Assembly (NCBI RefSeq): GCF_003053745.1
Contig: NZ_QAYE01000008.1
Location: 186,001 to 250,000, forward strand
Direction: 5' to 3'
From: Sphingomonas faeni
GTDB taxonomy: Bacteria > Pseudomonadota > Alphaproteobacteria > Sphingomonadales > Sphingomonadaceae
DNA: 64,000 nt
Every line of letters starts with the position of its first letter. Positions within the stretch are counted from its first letter, which is position 1. The notes under the pieces were generated by a model. That model made no database searches and was not told the origin of the DNA. It was given only the letters and a program-made list of their open reading frames with translations. A program made the position numbers and the translations under genes. Shown here piece by piece: positions 45,508 through 54,979 of this stretch.

Positions 45508-46047
45508 ATGCGTGATTTGCGTGCCTATTGCGTTCCGTTTGCATTCTTCGCTCTTGCGGGCCTCTCCTGTGGTGCACCGGCAACGGCCGCCCCCGATCGG
45601 ACCTCGTCGCGAACATTGGACGCTCTTGCGGAATGCCAGCAGGTTGCGACCGATGCTGCCCGGCTATTATGCTTTGACGCGGCCGCTCGCGAGATAGCGA
45701 GCGCGCGCAAGTCCGGCAGTTTGCTGGCGCTGGACCGCGCAGCTGTCGTCGAGCGTAAACAACAGCGATTCGGGCTCGCAGATGCGGCAAGAAACCCGCT
45801 TGGCGGCGGCGAGGCCGACCGGCTCACGAGGGTTACCGAGGTGAAGACGACGATCACCGGTGTAAGGTCGTCAAGTTACGCGCGTTTCCTAATCCAGCTG
45901 GCCAACAATACGGCGTGGGAGACAATCGAGCCTCTGACGCTCGCACCGCGCCCTGGCACCGCGGTCATCATCAAGCAGTCTGTTTTCGGCGGGTTCAAAG
46001 CGTTGATCGACGGCGAACGACCGGTTTTGGTGAAGCGTCAGCGCTAG
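45508..46047 (+). CDS. Secreted hypothetical protein
   Basis: 179 residues with a Sec signal peptide (FAFFALAGLSCGAPATAAP). The mature part begins LDALAECQQVATDAARLLCF, giving two cysteines in a short helical segment, as in several small periplasmic proteins. The C-terminal half is beta-rich (TRVTEVKTTITGVRSSSYAR, ETIEPLTLAPRPGTAVII). It reads away from the TonB receptor gene across about 220 bases and is followed by a 208-base gap before the S9 peptidase. No recognised domain. Confidence 0.6.
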   Translation: MRDLRAYCVPFAFFALAGLSCGAPATAAPDRTSSRTLDALAECQQVATDAARLLCFDAAAREIASARKSGSLLALDRAAVVERKQQRFGLADAARNPLGGGEADRLTRVTEVKTTITGVRSSSYARFLIQLANNTAWETIEPLTLAPRPGTAVIIKQSVFGGFKALIDGERPVLVKRQR

Positions 46048-46255
46048 TGACTGCGGCAACATAGGCCAAAGTGCGTCTCTTGGATTTTACTGCCAGACTT
46101 AGCAGGTACGACCCCGCGATCACGGGCGATTCGGCCCGTTACGGATGCCTGGCGGTCGCGGCGCGAGGTCTTTGAACGGCGTAGCCATGACACCGGCTTG
46201 CCGCAGGTCCGCCACGCGTTAAGCAGGGGCAACCGCTGTCCTGCCGGAGCCCCCG

Positions 46256-48178
46256 ATGCGTCTTACCGTCACCGCCGCCCTTCTCCTCGCGACCGCCGCG
46301 CCTGCGTCCGCGCAGACGCTTCACCAATATGGCGGGCTCGCGCTGTCGCCTGCGGGCGGTCGCACCGCGACCGTCGAGAGCAGCGGCGCGCATGGTGTCA
46401 TAACCCTCCGCAACGTCGCCGACGGGCGGGTGCTGCGGACCATCGATCCGTGCGCGACGTGCAGCTATGCGGGGCTGACCTTCGCGCCCAATGGCGACCT
46501 CGTGTTCCTGGTCCGCGACACCGCCGCGGGTAACGTCCGGCTGAGCTATGCCGACGCCAAGACGACGCGCACCGTCGCGACCATCGCCGGTATCGCGCAG
46601 ACTCCGCGCGTGTCGCCCGACGGCAAGCGGATCGCGCTACTGGTGACGCTCGGCGCGGCGAAGGAATCGGGCGCGACGCAGGCCGGTGTCCGGATGATCG
46701 GCGAGATCGGCGAGAAGAGCGACGAGCAACGCCTCGCTGTGTTCGACATTACCAAGGCCACGACGACGGTGACGCCGCTGTCGCCTGCGGGTCGCTACGT
46801 CTACGAATATGACTGGACACCCGACGGCCGCGGGTTCGTCGCGACCACCGCGCTCGGCAATGGCGACAACAATTGGTGGGTGGCGACGCTCGACGCGATC
46901 GACGCGCAGACCGGCGCGGTCCGATCGATCGCCAAGCCGACGACGCAGATCAACCAGCCGCGGGTGTCCCCCGATGGCCGCACCGTCGCCTATGTGGGTG
47001 GCCTGATGAGCGATTTCGGCTCGATCGGCGGCGACGTCTTCACGGTCGGACTGGAGGGCGGCACCCCGCGCAACGTCACCGCCGGCGCCAAGTCGACGGT
47101 GACGACGATCGCCTGGACCCGCAGCGGCCTGCGCACGGTGACGCTCGCCGGCGACCAGATGCAGTTCGGCACACTCACCCCCGGCCAGCCGGTCGTGCCG
47201 GGCTTTGCCAAGCCGGCAAGCTCGAGCGCAGGCGACGGCCGCGCCGTGTTCTCCGCGGACGGGCGGATCGCCGCCGCCGTAGTCCAGGATTACGAGCACG
47301 CACCGGCGATCTACGCAGGATCGCTCGGCTCTCAGGAACAGGGCGTGAAGCAGATCACGCACGACAACGACACAATGCCGGCGCTCGCCGCTGCGCGGAG
47401 CATCAGTTGGAAGAACGAGGGCTTCGACGTCCAGGGCTGGCTCCTCGCCCCCCGCCCCGCCTCGGGCACCGCGCCGGCCGGCAAGGCGCCGATGATCACG
47501 ATCGTCCACGGCGGCCCGTCGGCGGCCTCGACGCCTAGCTATCTCTATCCGACCTCGCTCAACGCCGCTTTGGTCAAGGCAGGCTATTACGTGTTCCTGC
47601 CCAATCCGCGCGGCAGCTACGGCCAGGGGGAGGCATTCACGGCCGCGAACAAGCGCGACTTCGGCGGTGGCGACTTGCGCGACGTGCTGGCCGGCGTCGA
47701 TGCGGTCGAGCGCGTCGCGCCGGTCGACGACAAGCGCCTCGGCCTTGGCGGGTGCAGCTATGGGGGGTTCATGGCGATGTGGGCCAATACGCAGACCAAC
47801 CGCTTCAAGGGCATCGTCGCCGGCGCCGGCCTGTCGAACTGGGTCAGCTATTACGGCACCAACGGAATCGACCAGTGGCTGCTCCCGTTCTTCGGCAAGT
47901 CGATGTACGACGACATGAAGGCGTATGAGGACGTCTCCGCGATCTATCACGCGAAGACCGCCCGGACGCCGACGTTCATCTATGTCGGCGAGCGCGATAT
48001 CGAGGTGCCGCCGACCCAGTCGATCGAATGGTGGCACGCGCTGAAGGATCGCAACGTCCCCGTCAGCCTCGTGATCTATCCCGACGCCGGCCACTGCGTG
48101 ACGGGTCCCGAACAGTCCGCCGATGTCCGCCAGCGGTCCATCGCGTGGTTCGACAAATACGTGAAGAACGCAAAGTAG
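46256..48178 (+). CDS. S9-family prolyl oligopeptidase-like peptidase, secreted
   Basis: 640 residues, signal peptide MRLTVTAALLLATAAPASA. Residues 25-380 are a beta-propeller of WD40/TolB-type repeats (TPRVSPDGKRIALLVT, NQPRVSPDGRTVAYVG). The C-terminal alpha/beta hydrolase has LGLGGCSYGGFMAMW (catalytic Ser near 501), GERDIEVPPTQS (Asp near 582) and YPDAGHC (His near 613), plus the oxyanion region IVHGGPSAAS. It hydrolyses short proline-containing peptides in the periplasm. GGAG precedes the ATG. Placement beside a TonB receptor suggests peptide scavenging. Confidence 0.88.
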   Translation: MRLTVTAALLLATAAPASAQTLHQYGGLALSPAGGRTATVESSGAHGVITLRNVADGRVLRTIDPCATCSYAGLTFAPNGDLVFLVRDTAAGNVRLSYADAKTTRTVATIAGIAQTPRVSPDGKRIALLVTLGAAKESGATQAGVRMIGEIGEKSDEQRLAVFDITKATTTVTPLSPAGRYVYEYDWTPDGRGFVATTALGNGDNNWWVATLDAIDAQTGAVRSIAKPTTQINQPRVSPDGRTVAYVGGLMSDFGSIGGDVFTVGLEGGTPRNVTAGAKSTVTTIAWTRSGLRTVTLAGDQMQFGTLTPGQPVVPGFAKPASSSAGDGRAVFSADGRIAAAVVQDYEHAPAIYAGSLGSQEQGVKQITHDNDTMPALAAARSISWKNEGFDVQGWLLAPRPASGTAPAGKAPMITIVHGGPSAASTPSYLYPTSLNAALVKAGYYVFLPNPRGSYGQGEAFTAANKRDFGGGDLRDVLAGVDAVERVAPVDDKRLGLGGCSYGGFMAMWANTQTNRFKGIVAGAGLSNWVSYYGTNGIDQWLLPFFGKSMYDDMKAYEDVSAIYHAKTARTPTFIYVGERDIEVPPTQSIEWWHALKDRNVPVSLVIYPDAGHCVTGPEQSADVRQRSIAWFDKYVKNAK

Positions 48179-48216
48179 CGTCTGGGCGGCCGGGGGGCTT
48201 CGGGCTAGGCAGGCAC

Positions 48217-49197
48217 ATGCCGCAGAACCGTTACTATCAGGGTCCCCCGTCCGACCATTTCGATGGTCTCCGGTTCTTCAATCCGGGGCAGGCGCCGACC
48301 GACCGCGGCCTGAAAGACGTGCTGCGGTGGAAGCTGGCGCCCGGTGTCGCGAAATGGCCGCGCTCGGTGCCGGTCACGCCGGCCAAGCCCGACGCGCGCG
48401 TCGACGGGATCCGCATCACGATGATCGGGCACGCATCGCTGCTGATCCAGGCGGCCGGGCTCAACATCCTGACCGACCCGATCTGGTCGGAGCGCGCGAG
48501 CCCCGTCTCGTTCGCCGGGCCAAAGCGAGTCGCGGCGCCCGGTATCGCTTTCGACGACCTGCCGCCGATCGACGTCGTGCTCATCAGCCACTGCCATTAC
48601 GATCATTTCGACGTCGCCACTTTGCGCAGGCTCCAGGTGGCGCATACGCCTCTGTTCGTACTCCCACTCGGCAACGATACGATCCTGCGCGCCACGGTGC
48701 CCGACGCCCGGTGCGTCGTCGGCGACTGGTGGGACCGCCTCCCGATCGGCGAGGGCATCACCACCACGATCACGCCCGCCTATCACTGGGCGAACCGCTG
48801 GCCGAGCGACGTCCGGATGGCGCTATGGGCAGGGCACTGGCTCGACACACCCGCCGGTGCGATCTGGTTTGCGGGCGATACCGCGTACGGCAATGGCGCG
48901 ATCTTCGGCCAGATCCGCGAGCGTCTCGGCGCGCCCGACGTCGCGCTGATCCCGATCGGCGCCTACGCCCCGCGCTGGTTCATGGCCGGGCAGCATGTCG
49001 ATCCCGCCGAGGCGGTGCGCATCTTCGGCGAGGTCGACGCGAAACAGGCGCTGGGCATTCACTGGGGCACGTTCCAGCTGACCGACGAAGCGCGCGACGC
49101 GCCGCAAGTCGCGCTGGGCGAGGCGCTCGACGCAGCGACGATACCCCGCGAGAAGTTTGTCGCGGCACCACCCGGCGGCGTCTTCGATTTCGGCTGA
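48217..49197 (+). CDS. Metallo-beta-lactamase-fold hydrolase (NAPE-PLD/UlaG-like)
   Basis: 326 residues from the ATG at 48217 with AGGCAGG upstream; the longer frame runs back into the S9 gene and is a shadow. TMIGHASLLIQAAGLNILTD, then SHCHYDHFDVATLRRL (HxHxDH metal motif), WFAGDTAYGN (later Asp) and LGIHWGTFQLTDEARD (last His) match the family of lipid/phosphodiester hydrolases around NAPE-PLD. Cytoplasmic. It follows the S9 peptidase by 38 bases and may be in one transcript with it. Confidence 0.82.
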   Translation: MPQNRYYQGPPSDHFDGLRFFNPGQAPTDRGLKDVLRWKLAPGVAKWPRSVPVTPAKPDARVDGIRITMIGHASLLIQAAGLNILTDPIWSERASPVSFAGPKRVAAPGIAFDDLPPIDVVLISHCHYDHFDVATLRRLQVAHTPLFVLPLGNDTILRATVPDARCVVGDWWDRLPIGEGITTTITPAYHWANRWPSDVRMALWAGHWLDTPAGAIWFAGDTAYGNGAIFGQIRERLGAPDVALIPIGAYAPRWFMAGQHVDPAEAVRIFGEVDAKQALGIHWGTFQLTDEARDAPQVALGEALDAATIPREKFVAAPPGGVFDFG

Positions 49198-49276
49198 TCG
49201 ACGGTTGGCCGAACCCAGGAACCGAGAAATCTGCCGCTGATGTGAGCCCATCGAACGGTCCAAACGTTATCCACCG

Positions 49277-50851
49277 ATGACAGTACGAACTTTACGGGTG
49301 CGGCTCGCTACGGGTTGCATGCCGGTCCTGGCTCTGGCGCTGGGTGGATTTGCCCCGGCGCCCAAGACCATCGCCCCGACAAAAACCGCAGCGGAGAGCC
49401 CGTCCCGCTCCGCATCGAAGCCGGCACCAAGGGCAGTTGGCAAGGCCACTCCGACCAAGGCAACTTGGACGACGGCAAACATTGCAGCCTTCGATCAAAT
49501 CCTTGCCGACCGTGCGCGCCACGGCCTCGATCGAGTCGAGTTCCTCCCCGCACCCGCCGACGGCGCCCCGCCCGTCGACGATGCCGCGCGAACCAAGGCC
49601 GCACTCTATTATGCCGGCGCACTCGCACAGGGCCGCGTCGACCCCGCCTCGCTGCATCAGGTCTATACGCTGCCCCGCCCCAAGGTCGACCTTACCACCG
49701 GGCTGTCGCGCGCGCTGGCCAAGGGCGATCTCGTCGCTTGGTTCGACGGTCTCCCACCGCAGGATGCCGAGTATAAGCAACTCTCCGACGCGTATCTCGC
49801 GTTCAGCGCCAAGGCGTCGACCGCAACGCCGGTGCAGGCGATACCCTCCGGCGTCATCCGCGTCGGCAACCGCGACGCGCGCGTCGCCACGATCGTCGAG
49901 CAGCTCGCGGAGAGCGGATATCTTCCCTCGTCGACCGACCCGCTCGCCGTAGCGCCCGTACCGACGCCATTTTCGCCGACAGCGACCACGCCCGCGGCGC
50001 CAATGATCTACACGCAGGCAATGGCCGAGGCACTGAAAGGGCTCCAGACCGACTACGGCATCGCCGCAGATGGCGTGGTCGGCCCCGAGACGTTGAAGGT
50101 GCTGAACCTTGGTGCGGGCGACCGTGCGCGCGCGCTCGCGGTCGGGCTCGAACGGCGGCGATGGCTGGCACGAACGCCACCGCCCACGCGGATCGACGTC
50201 AACACCGCCGCCGCACAGCTTCGCTACTACCGCGACGGCACGATGATCGATCAGCGCAAGGTGATCGTCGGCGAACCTGGCCGCGAGACGCCGGCGCTCT
50301 CGTCGCCGATCTATCGGCTGGTTGCCAATCCCACCTGGACCGTGCCCAAATCGATCCAGAACGGCGAGATGGCCAATGTCGGCGAGGAGTATCTGACCGC
50401 GCACAACATGGTCGTCCGCGATGGGTGGATCGTCCAGCAGCCGGGGCCGAGCAACGCGCTAGGCATGGTCAAGTTCGACATGGCGAACGATCAGGCGATC
50501 TACCTGCACGACACCTCCGCGCCGGGCTTGTTCGATCGCAGCCAGCGTCATCTGAGCCATGGTTGCGTCCGCGTCGAGGATGCGTTGGGGTTCGCGCGAA
50601 TCCTTGCGGAGGACGAAGGCGTCGGCGAGGCGTGGCAGACGGCGCAGGATTCGGGCGAGACGAGCTTCGTGCCCCTGCCCCGCCGCATCCCGGTCCGGCT
50701 GCTCTACCACAACGTCTATGTCGACGACGCCGGCAAGGTCGCGTTTCGGACCGATCCCTACGGCTGGAACGATCCGATCGCTGAGCAACTCGGTTTCGCC
50801 AAGGCATCCGCCAAACGCGCCGAGGCGCAGGCGATCGATATCGGGCCCTAA
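49277..50851 (+). CDS. L,D-transpeptidase, YcbB-type, with peptidoglycan-binding domain
   Basis: 524 residues. A signal-like start (RLATGCMPVLALALGGFA) precedes an alanine/proline linker. A peptidoglycan-binding helical domain lies near residues 195-285 (LAESGYLPSS, LQTDYGIAADGVVGPETLKV). The YkuD catalytic domain follows (LVANPTWTVPKSIQNGEM, YLHDTSAPGLFDRS, RHLSHGCVRVEDALGFA) with active-site Cys near 431. It forms 3-3 cross-links in peptidoglycan in the periplasm and is targeted by carbapenems in this family. Its stop overlaps that of the convergent ClC gene by four bases. Confidence 0.9.
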   Translation: MTVRTLRVRLATGCMPVLALALGGFAPAPKTIAPTKTAAESPSRSASKPAPRAVGKATPTKATWTTANIAAFDQILADRARHGLDRVEFLPAPADGAPPVDDAARTKAALYYAGALAQGRVDPASLHQVYTLPRPKVDLTTGLSRALAKGDLVAWFDGLPPQDAEYKQLSDAYLAFSAKASTATPVQAIPSGVIRVGNRDARVATIVEQLAESGYLPSSTDPLAVAPVPTPFSPTATTPAAPMIYTQAMAEALKGLQTDYGIAADGVVGPETLKVLNLGAGDRARALAVGLERRRWLARTPPPTRIDVNTAAAQLRYYRDGTMIDQRKVIVGEPGRETPALSSPIYRLVANPTWTVPKSIQNGEMANVGEEYLTAHNMVVRDGWIVQQPGPSNALGMVKFDMANDQAIYLHDTSAPGLFDRSQRHLSHGCVRVEDALGFARILAEDEGVGEAWQTAQDSGETSFVPLPRRIPVRLLYHNVYVDDAGKVAFRTDPYGWNDPIAEQLGFAKASAKRAEAQAIDIGP

Positions 50852-52182
50852 GGGACTTTCGGCGTTGCGGGCATCGCGAACGTCTTCGACAGCCCGTGGT
50901 ACAGCTTCTCGCGGCAGACCCATTGGCTGGCGGCATCGGCGATGAACGCGGTCGCAAACATCGGCAGCATCAGCCCTCGGCTGGCGGTCGTCTCCGACAG
51001 GATGATGACCGCGGTCAGCGGTGCGCGGACGACGCCCGCGAAATACGCGACCATCCCCAGGATCACAATCGCGCTCGCGGGTTCGCCGGGAAACACTTCG
51101 CGGAGCAGATTGCCGACGCCCGCCCCGACCGCTAGCGACGGCGCAAAGATCCCGCCGGGCAACCCCGCGATCGCGGTCGCGGCGGTCGCGACGAACTTCG
51201 CGGGTCCGAACCACAAGGGTGCATCGACACCGACGATCATCGCGCGCGCCGCGGAATAGCCCGTCCCCCAGGTCAGGCCGGTGAACACGCCCAGCACCGC
51301 GACGACCGCGCCGCACGCCCCCGCGAACTTGACCGGATTGGCGCGGGTCCAGGTCGTCATGCGGTTGCGGCTCTGCGCCATCGCCAACAGCGTGCGGGAG
51401 AACAGACCGCCCGCCATCCCGCCAGCGATCCCGGCGACCGGTGCTACCAGCAGCGCCGACAGCAACGGCATATGCGCGCCGATCGCGCCGAAATAGATAT
51501 AGTCGCCCTGCACCGACTGCGCGACCATCCCGGCGATGACGATCGCGGCGAGGACCAGCAGCGTCACGCGCTGCTCGTACGCCGACGCCAGTTCCTCGAT
51601 CGCGAACAACAGCCCGGCAAGCGGGGTGTTGAACGCGGCTGCGACACCCGCCGCGCCACCGGCGATCAGCACGCCGCCCCGCAACGGTACGCGGACTAGC
51701 CGGTGCGTCGCGCCCATCACTGCCGCGGCAAGCTGGACGGTCGGCCCCTCGCGCCCGACCGACGCACCGCCCAGCACTGCGCCGATCGTCAGCACGGCCT
51801 TGGCGGCGACGGTGCGCGGCGAGATCAGCGTCCGCGTCGCCTCGTTCGGATCGGCCTGTGCCGCGATCACCTGCGGAATACCCGATCCCCGCGCGAACGG
51901 CGCGTACCGCCGGGTCAGCCAGACCAGTCCCATGAACGTCAGCGGCGTCGTCAACAGCGGCAGCCAGTGCCAGCTCTGCGCGTAGCCCGCGAAGACCCCC
52001 GCCGCCCAGTCCGCCGCTTCGGCGAACAGCGTCGCAACAACGCCGATCAGGATCGCGCCCGTCAGGATCGCCGCACGAGTGCGGAACTGCACGGACCGTG
52101 GCCCACGTGCACGCAGCAACGCACGGTACCGCGACGGCGTCCAGCGTTTCGCCGGCATAAGATGATCGAAGAGCCCAGGCAT
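50848..52182 (-). CDS. ClC chloride channel/transporter family protein
   Basis: 444 residues, ten or more membrane segments and no CBS domains. Family motifs: RGSGIPQVIAA, GGASVGREGPTVQLAAAVMG (gating glutamate in GREGP), AAFNTPLAGLLFAIEELA (the proton-glutamate region of H+/Cl- exchangers is kept) and AGLPGGIFAPSLAVGAGVG. It should exchange chloride for protons in the inner membrane, as ClC-ec1 does in acid resistance, though fluoride or other anions are possible. It shares four bases with the L,D-transpeptidase stop and is divergent from the xylanase gene. Confidence 0.88.
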   Translation of the reverse strand: MPGLFDHLMPAKRWTPSRYRALLRARGPRSVQFRTRAAILTGAILIGVVATLFAEAADWAAGVFAGYAQSWHWLPLLTTPLTFMGLVWLTRRYAPFARGSGIPQVIAAQADPNEATRTLISPRTVAAKAVLTIGAVLGGASVGREGPTVQLAAAVMGATHRLVRVPLRGGVLIAGGAAGVAAAFNTPLAGLLFAIEELASAYEQRVTLLVLAAIVIAGMVAQSVQGDYIYFGAIGAHMPLLSALLVAPVAGIAGGMAGGLFSRTLLAMAQSRNRMTTWTRANPVKFAGACGAVVAVLGVFTGLTWGTGYSAARAMIVGVDAPLWFGPAKFVATAATAIAGLPGGIFAPSLAVGAGVGNLLREVFPGEPASAIVILGMVAYFAGVVRAPLTAVIILSETTASRGLMLPMFATAFIADAASQWVCREKLYHGLSKTFAMPATPKVP

Positions 52183-52214
52183 GATGTCGATCTAGTTCAT
52201 GCCGCCCGCCACGT

Positions 52215-52250
52215 CACCCGCCCCATCACCCGCCCCATCACCCGCCTGCG
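52215..52250. repeat. Short tandem repeat of 12 bases
   Basis: CACCCGCCCCAT occurs twice in tandem (52215-52226, 52227-52238) followed by a diverged third copy CACCCGCCTGCG. It lies between the divergent ClC and xylanase genes and may mark slippage. No function is implied. Confidence 0.6.
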
Positions 52251-52301
52251 TCGCCCGCCTGCGACTTGGCGGCGCGCAGGCCTTGGCGGCCCGGTAAGCG
52301 A

Positions 52302-52339
52302 TTGACATCGTCCCGATATCTAACAACGATAGCGCTATC
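52302..52339 (+). promoter_or_regulatory. Xylanase promoter with xyl-box-like LacI operator
   Basis: TTGACA (52302-52307) and AACGAT (52325-52330), 17 bases apart, are the promoter candidate. A perfect palindrome GATAGCGCTATC (52328-52339) overlaps the -10. It resembles the LacI-type xyl-box TGGTAGCGCTAACA of Xanthomonas xylan genes. It lies 24 bases before the GH10 start codon and would fit repression in the absence of xylo-oligosaccharides. Confidence 0.6.
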
Positions 52340-52363
52340 ACAAAAATATAATGAGGATGCTTC

Positions 52364-53527
52364 GTGGACATTACACGACGGGACGGACTGGGCATGCTGG
52401 CGGGGCTCGCGGCTGCCGGTGCTACGGCGAATGCGCAGGCGCGATCGATCCTGCGCCCGACGGGCGCCGACGGGAGCCTGCAATCGCTGGCAGCAGCCAA
52501 GGGCATGCGCCTCGGCTCCTGTTTCGCGTGGAGCGAAGCAGGCGCGGACCGCGGCTCGTTCGCCAACCCGGCCTATGCGAGACTGCTGAAGCGCGACTGC
52601 GGGCTGCTGGTGCCCGAAAACGAGATGAAGTGGCAGGCGCTCCGCCCCAGCGCCACGACCTTCGACTTCGCGCGGTTCGACGCGATGATCGCGTGGGCCG
52701 ATGCCAACGCGCTACCCGTCCGCGGCCACAACCTCCTCTGGCACCAGCCGAAATGGATGCCGAAATGGGAGGAAAGCCACGATTTCGGCGCGACGCCCGC
52801 ACGTGCGGCGGAACAGTTGCTCGTCCGGCACATTACCACGGTATGCCAGCGCTACGGTACGCGTATCCGCAGCTACGACGTCGTCAACGAGGCGGTCACC
52901 CCCGCCGACGGCACGCTGTACACGACCGCCCTGTCCCGCGCACTCGGCAGCCCCGAGGCGACGCTCGACCTCGCCTTCCACACGGCGCGCACCGCAGCCC
53001 CGCACGCCCAACTCGTCTATAACGACTATATGAGCTGGGAGCCGGGCAACGCACAGCACCGCGCCGGCGTCCTTAAGCTGCTGGAGGGGTTCAAGGCGCG
53101 CGGCGTTCCGGTCGACGCGCTCGGCGTCCAGTCGCACCTCGTCACGCAAGGCACCGACACCCGCGCTACGATCGCCGCGCTGGAAGGCGATTGGCGTCGT
53201 TTCATCGATGCCGTCACCGCGATGGGCTATGCCATCGTCATCACCGAACTCGACGTCCGCGACAACAATCTTCCCGCCGACGTCGCCGCACGCGATCAGG
53301 GAGTGGCCGACTTCACGCGCGGCTATCTAGACCTGATGTTCGCCTACCCGGCGCTGAAGGACGTGCTGTTGTGGGGCATGACCGACCGCTACAGCTGGAT
53401 CGAGGGTTTCGAGCCGCGCAAGGACAAGGCTCGCCGCCGCCCCTGCCCGTACGACGCCGCATTCGCGCCCAAGCCGATGCACGCCGCAATCGCCGCGGCC
53501 TTCACCTCAGCAGCGCCGCGCGGCTAG
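52364..53527 (+). CDS. Endo-1,4-beta-xylanase, GH10
   Basis: 387 residues from a GTG with GAGG upstream. The start MDITRRDGLGMLAGLAAAGA carries a twin-arginine motif, so export by Tat is likely. GH10 motifs: LLVPENEMKWQALRP, VRGHNLLWHQPKWMP, SYDVVNEAVTPADG (acid/base Glu near 175) and AIVITELDVRDNN (nucleophile Glu near 296), with VLLWGMTDRYSWIEGF. It cleaves xylan backbones in the periplasm or outside. Single gene with its own regulated promoter; no other xylan genes are in the window. Confidence 0.93.
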   Translation: MDITRRDGLGMLAGLAAAGATANAQARSILRPTGADGSLQSLAAAKGMRLGSCFAWSEAGADRGSFANPAYARLLKRDCGLLVPENEMKWQALRPSATTFDFARFDAMIAWADANALPVRGHNLLWHQPKWMPKWEESHDFGATPARAAEQLLVRHITTVCQRYGTRIRSYDVVNEAVTPADGTLYTTALSRALGSPEATLDLAFHTARTAAPHAQLVYNDYMSWEPGNAQHRAGVLKLLEGFKARGVPVDALGVQSHLVTQGTDTRATIAALEGDWRRFIDAVTAMGYAIVITELDVRDNNLPADVAARDQGVADFTRGYLDLMFAYPALKDVLLWGMTDRYSWIEGFEPRKDKARRRPCPYDAAFAPKPMHAAIAAAFTSAAPRG

Positions 53528-53554
53528 CAATTCCCACGCCAATCAAGACTGCCT

Positions 53555-54358
53555 CTAACGCGCCGCAGCCGCCATTTCGGCGTTGCGGCGTTCGGAGGCG
53601 GCGAGCGTCGCGGTAAGCAGCGCGAGCAGGGCATCGTCGCGGTCGAGGACGTTCAGGCCCTCGCGGGTCGATCCACCGGGGCTGGCGACGCGGTCGGCGA
53701 GTATGGCGGGCGATACGTCCGCCTCGGCGGCCATGATCGCAGAACCCTCAAGCGTGGCGATAGCGAGACGCGCTGCCTGGTCCACCGGCAACCCGAGCGC
53801 TGCACCCGCCGTGGCGAGCGCATCGGCGAATCGGAAGACGAACCCGGGGCCGGATCCGGCAAGCGCGGTCACCGCATCGAAATGCGCTTCGTCGGCGATC
53901 CATTCGTAATGACCGAGTGGCGCTGCGAACGCTTCCGCCGCCGCGATCGCCTCTTCCGACGCACCAGCGGTGTAGAGCGAAGTCACGCCCTTGCCGATCG
54001 CCACCGGAAGGTTGGGCATCGCGCGGACGATCGTGTCAGCCTCGAATCGCGCGGCAAGTGCTGCGTGATCGACACCTGCGAGGATGGACAACAGGAGCTT
54101 CGGAGCACCCCGCATCGGCGCGAGCAACGCCTGCGCCGAGTCGATCTGCTGCGGTTTGAGCGCGAGCATCAGCGTTGCAGGCGCAGCCTCGTCGGACAGC
54201 GCGGTCAGCGAGCGGACGCCCTCCGGCGCGCCCTTCCCGCTCCGCGTGATCACCGTCACGGTCGCCGGATCGAGACCCGCGGCGATCCAGCGCCGCAGCA
54301 TCGCGCCACCCATGTTGCCGCAGCCGATCAGCCACAGCGGGCCCTCCGGAAAGCCCAT
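53555..54358 (-). CDS. proC: Pyrroline-5-carboxylate reductase
   Basis: 267 residues from the ATG at 54358; a GTG at 54379 overlapping the upstream stop is an alternative start. LWLIGCGNMGGAMLRRWIAA is the NAD(P)-binding start, SILAGVDHAALAARF and VRAMPNLPVAIGKGVTSLYT follow, and FDAVTALAGSGPGFVFRFAD and ASPGGSTREGLNVL are the P5CR signature. Last step of proline synthesis. It follows the YbjN-like gene closely (about 20 bases) on the same strand and is presumably in one operon with ubiK upstream. Confidence 0.92.
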   Translation of the reverse strand: MGFPEGPLWLIGCGNMGGAMLRRWIAAGLDPATVTVITRSGKGAPEGVRSLTALSDEAAPATLMLALKPQQIDSAQALLAPMRGAPKLLLSILAGVDHAALAARFEADTIVRAMPNLPVAIGKGVTSLYTAGASEEAIAAAEAFAAPLGHYEWIADEAHFDAVTALAGSGPGFVFRFADALATAGAALGLPVDQAARLAIATLEGSAIMAAEADVSPAILADRVASPGGSTREGLNVLDRDDALLALLTATLAASERRNAEMAAAAR

Positions 54359-54375
54359 GGCAGGAAACCCCACGC

Positions 54376-54882
54376 TCACGCCTCGCCGTGCGTTTCGATC
54401 AGCGCCGCGGCCAGCGCGTCCTTGGGGCTCTTGCCGCCCCACAGCACGAACTGGAACACGGGATAGAAGCGCTCGCACTCCTCGATCGCCGATTCGACCA
54501 GCAGTTCGGCGGCTTCGAGCGACATCGTCCCGTCGTCGCCGCCATCGACCATCGCCGCGTGCCGAAACAGCAAGATGCCGCTCGACGACCAGAGTTCGAA
54601 GTGACCGATCCAGAGCTGTTCGTTGACCAGCCCGATCGTCTCGTAGACCGCCTGACGCCGCTCGTCGGGCACCTTGATGTCGGGGAAGGCGAGGAATTGC
54701 AGCACGCTATCGTCTTCACGCCACAGCGCGCGGAGTTCGTAGGTCGTCCAGCTGCCCTTTACGGTCGCGACGATCTCGTCCTCGTGACGCTCATGTTCCC
54801 AGCCATGCGCAGCGTAATAGCTCTCGAGCATGTCGATCGGGGCGGCGTCTTCGTGATCTTGGTCTACTTGGTCGAGCATCAT
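54376..54882 (-). CDS. YbjN domain-containing protein
   Basis: 168 residues from the ATG at 54882 (AGGA upstream). LESYYAAHGWEHERHEDEIV, ELRALWREDDSVLQFLAFPD, VYETIGLVNEQLWIGHFELW and CERFYPVFQFVLWGGKSPKD match the YbjN fold (type III secretion chaperone-like). YbjN proteins influence motility and stress traits in Enterobacteria but their biochemistry is unknown. It sits between ubiK and proC in a conserved-looking housekeeping arrangement. Confidence 0.85.
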   Translation of the reverse strand: MMLDQVDQDHEDAAPIDMLESYYAAHGWEHERHEDEIVATVKGSWTTYELRALWREDDSVLQFLAFPDIKVPDERRQAVYETIGLVNEQLWIGHFELWSSSGILLFRHAAMVDGGDDGTMSLEAAELLVESAIEECERFYPVFQFVLWGGKSPKDALAAALIETHGEA

Positions 54883-54979
54883 TAGGTCCTGGCGGTCCTT
54901 ATCGCACAACAAAGGGTGCCGAGGCAAAAACGCCCCGGCAACCCCATCGGCCCCAATTCTGCGGAAAACTGTGGAAAAG

